A model generated the notes under the pieces. That model made no database searches, was not told where the DNA came from, and was given only the letters and a program-made list of their open reading frames with translations. A stretch of 6,433 nucleotides of DNA. Origin: Sulfidibacterium sp964588415. Its GTDB lineage: Bacteria > Bacteroidota > Bacteroidia > Bacteroidales > F082. The stretch covers positions 1-6,433 of the forward strand of contig CAZPPK010000160.1 in NCBI GenBank assembly GCA_964588415.1, written 5' to 3'. The translations under genes and the position numbers were made by a program. Shown piece by piece: positions 1 through 6,200 of the stretch (within the stretch, counting starts at the first letter, position 1; each line of letters opens with the position of its first letter).

Positions 1-2
1 GG

Positions 3-92
3 GCCGGTTACGGTAAGGAACTCCAACAAATGAAGGCGGTTTTGTCAAAAATGGTCAAATCCAAATTAAGCGCCAAGATAAAAGATAAATAA
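3..92 (+). CDS. C-terminal fragment of an unidentified protein (gene begins before the window)
   Basis: Frame 3 is open from the window edge to a TAA at 90-92, encoding 29 residues that end in a lysine-rich tail (KSKLSAKIKDK). The other two plus frames stop within the first 33 bases. A basic, probably helical C-terminus of this kind is common to many cytosolic or nucleic-acid-binding proteins, and no family can be named from so little sequence. The stop is followed directly by an inverted repeat (93-132), as expected at a real gene end, and the gene converges on the minus-strand cluster. It could be a chance open frame, but the Lys/Ala/Leu composition and the adjoining hairpin favour a genuine gene end. 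Confidence 0.5.
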   Translation, partial: AGYGKELQQMKAVLSKMVKSKLSAKIKDK

Positions 93-132
93 TCTTAACC
101 TGGAAAATGTATGTGTTTTTTTGCAGTTAAGA
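93..132. terminator. Candidate bidirectional hairpin between convergent genes
   Basis: TCTTAAC (93-99) pairs with GTTAAGA (126-132). Inside it, after a one-base bulge, TG pairs with CA, and then AAAA pairs with TTTT across a G/G mismatch (C/C on the other strand), giving about 13 pairs in an interrupted stem. It starts at the base after the upstream stop codon and lies about 75 nt beyond the stop of the converging heme-oxygenase-like gene. The T-run sits inside the stem and loop (115-122) rather than after the stem, so this is not a textbook intrinsic terminator. The remainder of 133-206 shows no clear element. Confidence 0.35.
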
Positions 133-206
133 GTATCCAAAAACCTGATTTGCTCTGCTTTTTGCGGCTGGTGATTTTTAGAAAGATGCCCGGTTAGGTT
201 GCTGTT

Positions 207-842
207 TTATTTAGCCGAGACCTCAGTAAGCAGACTTATATAAAAGATATTGGAGAGGTTTACTTCTGAGATAAATCTTTGTTTGGTTTCTTCGTCAAAC
301 GAAAGTAATTCCAGTTGTTTGCAGTATGTCATTTTAAAATTTTCCTGATTATTCATAGTGCTAAAATGATACGAGCGTAAAATGTTCTCAGGGAACTGGT
401 AGTAGGTTTTTAAAATAATGGAGATTATCCTTCCTTTAGATAAACGATCCGTATATAAATGATAAGAATGAGCCAGTAACAGTACGGGGTTTGTGGCTGA
501 AATCTCCTGTAATCTATTTTCAAAAATTTGTGTTGTCTTTACCTTGAGTTTTAAATCGGGGAAGGTACCTGAAATGGCCCGGATATCAGATGCTATGATA
601 GTGGCTCTTTTGATTTCCGAAAACAGCATCTCTTTTATGGAACTGTTTTGAGCATGTAGTTCCATTTTCTCTTCCAGCGAACGGAAGAGAAAATATTCAT
701 TGGTAAGGTAAATTAAATAATCAAATTTCGTCATTTTACCATTTAACAGCAAGTTGTTAAAGCCTGTTTTTTCAGCAATACCGTTTAATTTTACGGTCTC
801 TTTTTTTAATAATTCCAGGAACCTTATGCCAACTTTCTCCAT
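207..842 (-). CDS. Heme oxygenase-fold protein lacking the proximal heme ligand (pseudo-heme-oxygenase)
   Basis: This 211-residue protein has the usual length of the HO family (PF01126-like). Residues 11-60 align without gaps to the N-terminal helices of mammalian HO-1 as I remember them: LKKETVKLN matches the proximal-helix segment LKEATKEVH, and EYFLFRSLEEKME matches LYHIYVALEEEIE. The segment AHSYHLYTDRLSKG (124-137) matches the distal-helix signature AHAYTRYLGDLSGG. Key residues differ. The proximal His is Asn20, and no histidine occurs before residue 63. The distal Asp of GDLSGG falls on Arg133 and its first SGG glycine on Lys136. Classical heme cleavage to biliverdin is therefore unlikely, and a structural, sensory or ligand-binding role is possible. 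There is no signal peptide, so it is probably cytosolic. The ATG at 842 lies 25 nt after the GH130 stop, making this the last gene of the cluster. The family call is fairly sure; its function is unknown. Confidence 0.8.
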   Translation of the reverse strand: MEKVGIRFLELLKKETVKLNGIAEKTGFNNLLLNGKMTKFDYLIYLTNEYFLFRSLEEKMELHAQNSSIKEMLFSEIKRATIIASDIRAISGTFPDLKLKVKTTQIFENRLQEISATNPVLLLAHSYHLYTDRLSKGRIISIILKTYYQFPENILRSYHFSTMNNQENFKMTYCKQLELLSFDEETKQRFISEVNLSNIFYISLLTEVSAK

Positions 843-867
843 GACAAAAACAGCTTTTTCGTTATTA

Positions 868-2328
868 TTACGATTGTTTCAATTCATTTAATAATTCCTC
901 CACCGATACGGAAGCAAAGGAAGAGGCATAGTCAGACATGCCGTAGGGAATAATTAATTGGTTTTGGTGAATGATGGCTCCACAGGTAAATAAGACATTG
1001 GGGACATAACCATCTCTTTCATTTTGAGTGGGAATCATCAAAGGTTTTTTCAGCCGGTTAATTACTTTTGTAGGATTATCCAAATCCAGCAGGCTTGCTC
1101 CGATACAATACCGGTGCATCGGCCCGACGCCGTGGGAAAGCATGAGCCAGCCTTCTTTTGTTTCGATGGGCGAACCGCTGTTGCCTATTCTTAACAGCTC
1201 CCATGGGTAAACAGGTTTTTGTAACAAAGAGGCTTCATCCCATGTGTCCATTTTCAATGATTTTAAAACGTAAATATTATGACCGTCAACCCGTGCAATC
1301 ATATGATAATGACCGTTTATTTTACGGGGAAATAATGCCATGTCTTTGTTTTGGGCAAATTTTCCATAAAGAGGGGTGGACATGAAAGTGTAAAAGTCGG
1401 GGGTGGACAAAAGTCGGGGTAGTATTGTAAAACCATTGTAAGCCGTATAGGTAGCATAATAATGTGTTCCCCCGTCATCATCTGAAAATTTTACAAAACG
1501 GGCATCTTCCAGACCATTTTGTTCTACTCTCGAAACAGGAAACAAAACCCGTTCTGACAAGGATACGTCTTTCGAAAATGAAATCTCGTAGGATGAATCG
1601 GCCAGCCATAACATATCCTTGAGGACTTTTTCTTTTGTAACGGTTATCTTTTCCTGATTCCGGATAACCTGAATGGCACTTCTCAGTTCTTCATTTGTAA
1701 AAGGATCCTTAAGCAAATCCATAACCCTGGAAATAATTAACTTTTTCACATTCATTTCCTGTAGTTTTTGAGAAAAAGATGCTTTGATATATTTATTCAG
1801 ACGTTTTTTTTCGGGTAATTGGTCCAAAAATCCGGTTTCCTCCAACCGGATTTCAAAGTTGTCGGTAATAATGCCTTCACGAAATACAATAGAGGAGATG
1901 TGCCCTTCGCCTGTGGCCCTGAAACTGAGGAGTATTCGTTTATGTCCGGTATCCAAAAAGCTCTGGTCGGGATGTTCGACCACAGAAGGATTGAAAAAAG
2001 CTGCCGATTCTAATGCGTATTCGGAAGTAAAGTAAGCCCCGATGAGTAATTTTTGATCCCGGGTCAATCCGGAAGTATCCAATCCCATCTTTTCGGACAA
2101 ATAACTTACTTGCGAAAAATGCTTCATCAAAACCGAAGTGATACTCCGGTGTCTTTTGGAAAAGTCTCGTAAAATTAAATTTAATTCATCGGCCACAATC
2201 TTCTTCGACATCAGAAGAACATTATTGATGAGCTCAACAGCAATTTCTTCTCCGGGGAAATGAAGCCGGGCAATTATTCGTTGGTGATCGGGTTGTAACC
2301 TGAGGGAATATCGACGTACTTTTATCAT
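868..2328 (-). CDS. Long-form glycoside hydrolase family 130 protein (mannoside phosphorylase or mannosidase-like)
   Basis: GH130 enzymes are five-bladed beta-propellers that phosphorolyse (some hydrolyse) beta-mannosides to mannose 1-phosphate or mannose. Family blocks in this 486-residue protein are NGLEDARFV (271-279), where Asp275 should be the catalytic acid; KDMALFPRKING (328-339); GNSGSPIETKEGW (382-394); SHGVGPMHRY (398-407), whose His399 and Arg406 fit the phosphate-contacting basic pair of phosphorylases; and DGYVPNVLFTCG (439-450) near the end. Canonical GH130 proteins are about 300-400 residues; here roughly 200 extra N-terminal residues, rich in predicted helix and including FRATGEGHISSIVF (136-149), precede the propeller. 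There is no signal peptide, suggesting a cytosolic substrate. The ATG at 2328 lies 11 nt after the glycosyltransferase stop, so the two are co-transcribed. Linkage specificity, and phosphorolysis versus hydrolysis, cannot be settled from sequence alone. Confidence 0.88.
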   Translation of the reverse strand: MIKVRRYSLRLQPDHQRIIARLHFPGEEIAVELINNVLLMSKKIVADELNLILRDFSKRHRSITSVLMKHFSQVSYLSEKMGLDTSGLTRDQKLLIGAYFTSEYALESAAFFNPSVVEHPDQSFLDTGHKRILLSFRATGEGHISSIVFREGIITDNFEIRLEETGFLDQLPEKKRLNKYIKASFSQKLQEMNVKKLIISRVMDLLKDPFTNEELRSAIQVIRNQEKITVTKEKVLKDMLWLADSSYEISFSKDVSLSERVLFPVSRVEQNGLEDARFVKFSDDDGGTHYYATYTAYNGFTILPRLLSTPDFYTFMSTPLYGKFAQNKDMALFPRKINGHYHMIARVDGHNIYVLKSLKMDTWDEASLLQKPVYPWELLRIGNSGSPIETKEGWLMLSHGVGPMHRYCIGASLLDLDNPTKVINRLKKPLMIPTQNERDGYVPNVLFTCGAIIHQNQLIIPYGMSDYASSFASVSVEELLNELKQS

Positions 2329-2339
2329 AAGTTTATTAT

Positions 2340-4577
2340 TTAAGATTTTTCTCCTGATGATTCTATTTCCGCGAGGGGGGGATAGGATTCCATAATGAGT
2401 CTTGAAATAAGATAGGTAATGGTACTTTCGGCTCCCTGGTTCAAATTCACACCTTTTTGCCCGATACCATCGTAACAGCCCCCCGTTTTGGGGTTGTAAA
2501 CCATTTGGTCAATGATATTGTTTCCGAGATACCAGCTAAAGGCAATAAGTAAATAATATTTGTATTTTTCGTCCTGCATTTCCCTGTAAAAAAGGTCTAA
2601 TGTCATGTTCACGTATGATACATCGATGGGCTGTTGTCCGAACAGTTTTGTCACCCCCCCGGATTTTTTGAACCAGATACTGTTGGATATAACGTAGAGC
2701 TGCTCGTTTTTATACAATGTGGATAATAGAAAATCGAAAGTACTTTTAGCCACAATGCGATAGGTAACATTTCCGGTAACTTTCCAAGCATAAAGCATAG
2801 ACTCGGGGAGGGTGGCATTTGCATAAGTGAGATATTCTTCAAACCACTGCCAGTTTTTATCGGAAATTTCATTATAATAATCAAGTAAGCTGTCTGATAA
2901 AGAAGAAATCTTGCTGACAATCTCCCTGACTTCATTTACCTGATAATAAAAATAGAGTCCTTTGATAATAAAAGCTATGGCTCTTGGCGATCTGAATTCA
3001 TCAACTATCTGCCAGACTTTTTCAAACATCTGTTGCGCTTTCTCCACATATTTATCTTCCAAACTCTCCTTATGAGAGATAAAATATCCCAGGGCCCAGA
3101 TGGCTCTGCCATTACAGTCGTCCATGTTTTCGGCATTGTTACGGATATGGATTCTTCCGTTTCTATCAATATAGTTTATAAAACGTCCGTTGGTTCGCTG
3201 ACACTTTTCCATATAGTTCAGGTAAGTATCAATAAGAGGAAGGTCTTCTTTTTCGCCGGTTTTTATGTAATGCATGGTAACAGCGATCAAAGCCCGGGCG
3301 TTGTCGTCCAGCGTGTAGCCCGAAGCAATGTCGGGAACATCAATACGTGCAAACTGAATAATCCCTATATCGGATGTCATGTTTTTTATGTGTAACATGT
3401 TGATTTCGGGATAACGATAAAACAGATGAAGATGGGGGATAACATGCTCGTATAACTGAACGGTTTTTAAGGAGACGTTTTCCCAAATGGAATCCCGCGT
3501 TTTCATAAGTGCCCGGATACTCATTTCTTCGCGCAAGGGCCATTTTTTTAATAGATGTAGTACAGCATGAGTAATTTGCTCGGGCTTTTCAAAATCTACC
3601 AGTATTCCGGTATCATCGGTAAGCATTTCCCTGGCATGCGGGATAGTCGTGGCCACGATAGGACAGGCACAACTCATGGCATATATGAAGGTTCCGCTTA
3701 CAGCCTGCAACCGGTCTTTTGAGGTAAAAAGATAAATATCGGTAGCAAGTAAGTAATCAAGCAAATCCTCTAAAGCAATGTATTTATTTACGAATTGAAC
3801 ATGCTTCTCCATCTTGAGTTCCCGAACTTTCGATTCTAAAAATTCACGATATTTTTCTCCTTCATGTTTTACAACACCGGGATGGGTTTGACCCAATATA
3901 AGGTACAAAACCGAAGGAAATTCCTTTACAATACCGGGTAAGGCATCTAAGGCAGTTTCAATACTTTTGTTGGGTCCCAGCAAACCAAAAGTTGAGAGAA
4001 TAAGATGATGGTCAAGGCCAAATTGTTTTTTAATTTCGGTATGTTCGCGCCATAAGACCAAATGGGTTCCATGCGAAATAATTTTTATCTTTTCTCGTGG
4101 AATGTCATAATCTTCTTCAAGAATTTTTTCTGATCCGTGTGTCATAACAATAATGTTACGACAAGATTTTGACAACGATTTTACAACGGACAGAAGCTTT
4201 GGGTCGGGATGGGGTAAAACCGTATGGAAGGTTATGACAACAGGCTTTTTTATTTTTTCAAGAAAATCTGGCAGATATTCCCCGTATTTTCCTCCAAAAA
4301 GACCAAATTCATGCTCAATCATCAAAGCGGCAATCTGTCGGTTATTATTAATTTTTTCCGCCATCAATGCATATTGCTCTCGTTGTGTGGTATCTAAACG
4401 ATAAATAACTTCCTCACCGTATTGAAAATAACCTGTTCCCTCTTCCAAAGCACAAATTTTCATCTCTATCTGATGTGTAAACCGTTTTTTAATAGCATCA
4501 ACGAGGTCTCTGGTAAAGGTGGCTATACCGCATTCCCGCGGAGGATAGCTGCTGATAAATAGTATGACCTTCTTCAT
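2340..4577 (-). CDS. Bifunctional-looking GT4 glycosyltransferase with a C-terminal alpha/alpha-toroid-like domain
   Basis: I place the start at the ATG at 4577 (745 residues) because family members begin right at MKKVILFISSYPP and an A-rich leader precedes it. An in-frame GTG at 4616 would add 13 residues (758 total); the numbering here uses that longer form. Residues 14-395 form a GT-B, GT4-type transferase: PPRECGIATFTRDLV (25-39), EHEFGLFGGKYG (101-112), SHGTH (181-185), GLLGPNKSIETALDAL (211-226), LGQTHPG (241-247) and QAVSGTFIYAMSCACPIVAT (304-323). The usual EX7E nucleotide-sugar motif reads Q304...Y312, which I recall as typical of this subfamily. Residues about 400-745 are a helical domain resembling six-hairpin glycosidases, with acidic clusters YTLDDNARA (434-442), AENMDDCNGRAIWALG (495-510) and WFEEYLTYANATLPES (591-606). 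No signal peptide or membrane helix is visible. It probably transfers a sugar from a nucleotide donor; the donor and acceptor are unknown. It is tightly coupled to the GH130 gene. Confidence 0.87.
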   Translation of the reverse strand: MKKVILFISSYPPRECGIATFTRDLVDAIKKRFTHQIEMKICALEEGTGYFQYGEEVIYRLDTTQREQYALMAEKINNNRQIAALMIEHEFGLFGGKYGEYLPDFLEKIKKPVVITFHTVLPHPDPKLLSVVKSLSKSCRNIIVMTHGSEKILEEDYDIPREKIKIISHGTHLVLWREHTEIKKQFGLDHHLILSTFGLLGPNKSIETALDALPGIVKEFPSVLYLILGQTHPGVVKHEGEKYREFLESKVRELKMEKHVQFVNKYIALEDLLDYLLATDIYLFTSKDRLQAVSGTFIYAMSCACPIVATTIPHAREMLTDDTGILVDFEKPEQITHAVLHLLKKWPLREEMSIRALMKTRDSIWENVSLKTVQLYEHVIPHLHLFYRYPEINMLHIKNMTSDIGIIQFARIDVPDIASGYTLDDNARALIAVTMHYIKTGEKEDLPLIDTYLNYMEKCQRTNGRFINYIDRNGRIHIRNNAENMDDCNGRAIWALGYFISHKESLEDKYVEKAQQMFEKVWQIVDEFRSPRAIAFIIKGLYFYYQVNEVREIVSKISSLSDSLLDYYNEISDKNWQWFEEYLTYANATLPESMLYAWKVTGNVTYRIVAKSTFDFLLSTLYKNEQLYVISNSIWFKKSGGVTKLFGQQPIDVSYVNMTLDLFYREMQDEKYKYYLLIAFSWYLGNNIIDQMVYNPKTGGCYDGIGQKGVNLNQGAESTITYLISRLIMESYPPLAEIESSGEKS

Positions 4578-4650
4578 CTTTTTTGTAGATTTTGTTTCAC
4601 TGTATATTTTATGCACTTTTCAGGATTCGTATCGCTATTTATGGAAAATT

Positions 4651-4667
4651 TTAAGCATCTTGCTTAA
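4651..4667. repeat. Small perfect hairpin spanning the stop codon of the AhpD-like gene
   Basis: TTAAGCA (4651-4657) and TGCTTAA (4661-4667) form a 7-bp perfect inverted repeat around a 3-nt loop, overlapping the last codons and the stop of the minus-strand gene. On the transcript it is followed by AATTTTCC rather than a strong U-run. It could act as a weak attenuator or an mRNA-end stabiliser between the AhpD-like gene and the glycosyltransferase gene, or it may be incidental to the codons involved. Confidence 0.3.
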
Positions 4668-4980
4668 GAGCATCCATGACCAGAATCATATACATAAGAG
4701 CCGGACCTCCGTGCATCATGACTGCCTGCATGGCAGCATCCACAATCTCTTTTTCTGATGCCCCGTTTTCCAAAGCATCCTTTACATGAAGGGCAATACA
4801 CCACTCGCACTGTGCCGAAACAGAGAGGGAAATATTGATTAAACTTTTTACTTTTTTGCTTAAAATACCATCCTCTTTTTCCGTGGTCAGGACAAAACGC
4901 TGAAAAGCGCTTATCTTTTCGGGATCTATTTCTTTTAGTTCTTCAAGTAATTTCTGAATTTGTTTAAGTTTTGCATCCAT
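4651..4980 (-). CDS. AhpD-like / carboxymuconolactone decarboxylase family protein with CxxC redox motif
   Basis: This small 109-residue protein carries the family hallmark CEWCIALH, with Cys58, Cys61 and His65, followed by ALENGASEKEIVDAA (69-83) and the MMHGGPALMY block (88-97), all typical of PF02627. Members act as thiol-dependent alkylhydroperoxidases or disulfide relays, or in aromatic catabolism. The first 45 residues are helical and charged. In AhpD a glutamate twelve residues before the first Cys completes the proton relay; here that position is Ser46 (KSLI in place of KELI), so peroxidase activity may be altered. It is the first gene of the minus-strand cluster, 73 nt before the glycosyltransferase start, and it is divergent from the AraC regulator. 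The ATG at 4980 is well placed behind a candidate promoter. Its true substrate is unknown. Confidence 0.88.
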   Translation of the reverse strand: MDAKLKQIQKLLEELKEIDPEKISAFQRFVLTTEKEDGILSKKVKSLINISLSVSAQCEWCIALHVKDALENGASEKEIVDAAMQAVMMHGGPALMYMILVMDALKQDA

Positions 4981-5067
4981 TATCCTATGTTTTAAGGTTA
5001 AAATACGCTATAATTACAGAGCTGGTAAAATATTGATTCTTAATAAGTAATTACGTTAATGTTGCCA

Positions 5068-5075
5068 CAAAATTA
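5068..5075 (-). promoter_or_regulatory. Candidate Bacteroidota -7 element for the minus-strand cluster
   Basis: Read on the minus strand this is TAATTTTG, an exact match to the TAnnTTTG consensus of the Bacteroidota primary sigma factor. It lies about 88 bases upstream of the AhpD-like ATG, implying a leader of roughly 80 nt. No good TTG-type -33 element occurs at the right distance upstream (5092-5100 is AT-rich), which would suit a promoter needing an activator such as the divergent AraC protein. No other match was found in 4981-5067. Confidence 0.4.
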
Positions 5076-5143
5076 ACTAATAGTAATGAGAAAATATTAT
5101 ACTTTTTATTACATCTGTTGAACTCTTTTGAAAGCTTTATCTT

Positions 5144-5172
5144 TTGTTATCCTTAAAAAAACAGTATATTTG
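5144..5172 (+). promoter_or_regulatory. Candidate Bacteroidota promoter (-33 TTG, -7 TATATTTG) for the AraC gene
   Basis: TATATTTG at 5165-5172 matches TAnnTTTG exactly, and TTG at 5144-5146 (within TTTTGTT) lies 18 bp upstream, close to the spacing known for Bacteroidota promoters. Transcription would begin near 5178, giving a leader of about 35 nt before the ATG at 5213. That leader has no Shine-Dalgarno sequence, and AAACTCAAACATAACA directly precedes the start. Confidence 0.55.
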
Positions 5173-5212
5173 AACATTAATTAGCAGGGATTATTTAAAC
5201 TCAAACATAACA

Positions 5213-6067
5213 ATGTCAAATTGTACCCCTATTGTTAATTATACACCGGGTAGGTTTCCTCATGGGAATGTCATTATTGAACCCTTTGATAAACTTATAA
5301 AGCACCCCACTCCGCAATTGTTTACACCACACCGGGGCGAGTTCAACAAGTTGTTTTGGATTGAAAAAGGCACGGGAGGTATGAATATAGATTTTGTTCA
5401 TTACGACCTTGAAGATAACCAACTCTTTTTAATTTCTCAGGAGCCGGTTTATTATTTTGAGGATAATGCAAACATTAAGGGATTTGTTATTTTATTTAAA
5501 AATGAAGTGCTTCCCCAAATTGAACTTTTTCTAAATGTGCAGATAGAACTTGGGTTAAACAAGATGGAAGATATGAAAGAGGTAATGGCCTGTTTGCATT
5601 ATCTTGTTAACTATGAATTTAGGCTCCTTGATAATACCAAACGGGTATCAGTACTACACTATTACCTCGCTGCCATTGTACAATTGCTAGTTGCTGAGCA
5701 TAAGAAAGGCTGTGATGAAATTTCTCCGGCTTCTTCATTATATGTTCGGTTTCTAGAGAAGATATTATTAAATGGAAACCGTATAAAAACCGTGGAGGAC
5801 TATGCTGATATGTTAAATGTGTCGGAAGAAACTCTTTTGAAAGATGTGAAAGCCTTTTCAGACAAGACTCCTAAAAATATCATTGATCAGTATATCGTGC
5901 TTGAGGCCAAACGGCAGCTTTCCTTTGATTTTAAAAGTATAAAAGAAATAGCTCATGACCTTGGATTTACCTATAACTCTTATTTTAATAAGTTCTTTAG
6001 AAGGCATGTCGGCGTTACTCCACTTAAATTCAGAAAGTTACATAGTTGTATTTACATTGTAAACTAA
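5213..6067 (+). CDS. AraC-family transcriptional regulator with cupin-like sensor domain
   Basis: The protein has 284 residues, the normal length for two-domain AraC regulators. Residues about 20-110 look like the cupin-type ligand-binding domain (FTPHRGEFNKLFWIEKGTGG at 37-56; LISQEPVYYFE at 73-83; GFVILF at 90-95). Residues about 176-275 carry the paired helix-turn-helix: the first around TVEDYADMLNVSEETLLKDV (193-212) and the second around SIKEIAHDLGFTYNSYFNKF (242-261), ending in the hallmark VGVTPLKFRK (266-275). There are no membrane segments, so it is cytosolic and DNA-binding. It is transcribed divergently from the AhpD-GT4-GH130-HO cluster across 232 nt, the usual arrangement of a local activator or repressor, so control of that cluster is a reasonable inference. 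The ligand is unknown and could be a sugar or aromatic signal. Regulation of the downstream decayed permease is also conceivable. Confidence 0.92.
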   Translation: MSNCTPIVNYTPGRFPHGNVIIEPFDKLIKHPTPQLFTPHRGEFNKLFWIEKGTGGMNIDFVHYDLEDNQLFLISQEPVYYFEDNANIKGFVILFKNEVLPQIELFLNVQIELGLNKMEDMKEVMACLHYLVNYEFRLLDNTKRVSVLHYYLAAIVQLLVAEHKKGCDEISPASSLYVRFLEKILLNGNRIKTVEDYADMLNVSEETLLKDVKAFSDKTPKNIIDQYIVLEAKRQLSFDFKSIKEIAHDLGFTYNSYFNKFFRRHVGVTPLKFRKLHSCIYIVN

Positions 6068-6130
6068 TCTCAAATAAATTTAAAAAGCTCTGCAATGCAA
6101 ACTCGTGTTATGCCGTATATGTTCCCGAAG

Positions 6131-6138
6131 TATATTTG
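6131..6138 (+). promoter_or_regulatory. Possible relic -7 element upstream of the decayed permease
   Basis: TATATTTG matches TAnnTTTG exactly and lies about 60 nt upstream of the ATG of the permease pseudogene. No convincing TTG -33 element is found about 20 bp upstream, so this is either a degraded promoter or a chance match in AT-rich DNA. Apart from it, 6068-6200 shows no gene and no clear terminator for the AraC gene. Confidence 0.25.
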
Positions 6139-6200
6139 TAACTTAATTCTGGAGTTTTTCGAATAAATCAATTTAGCGTTTTGTCTTACCCTTGTTGTAG

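Noticed and set aside
207..842. Annotation as an active biliverdin-producing heme oxygenase linked to a bacteriophytochrome
   Set aside because: The proximal His and the distal Asp/Gly residues are missing and no phytochrome gene is in the window.
1028..2035. Several plus-strand open frames of 60-83 codons opposite the GH130 gene
   Set aside because: They overlap one another and the strongly supported GH130 frame, resemble no family I recognise, and have no promoter or leader signals; they are shadows of the coding strand.
3033..3395. A 120-codon plus-strand open frame opposite the glycosyltransferase
   Set aside because: It is antisense to the conserved toroid domain, its composition is unlike the neighbouring proteins, and no promoter precedes it.
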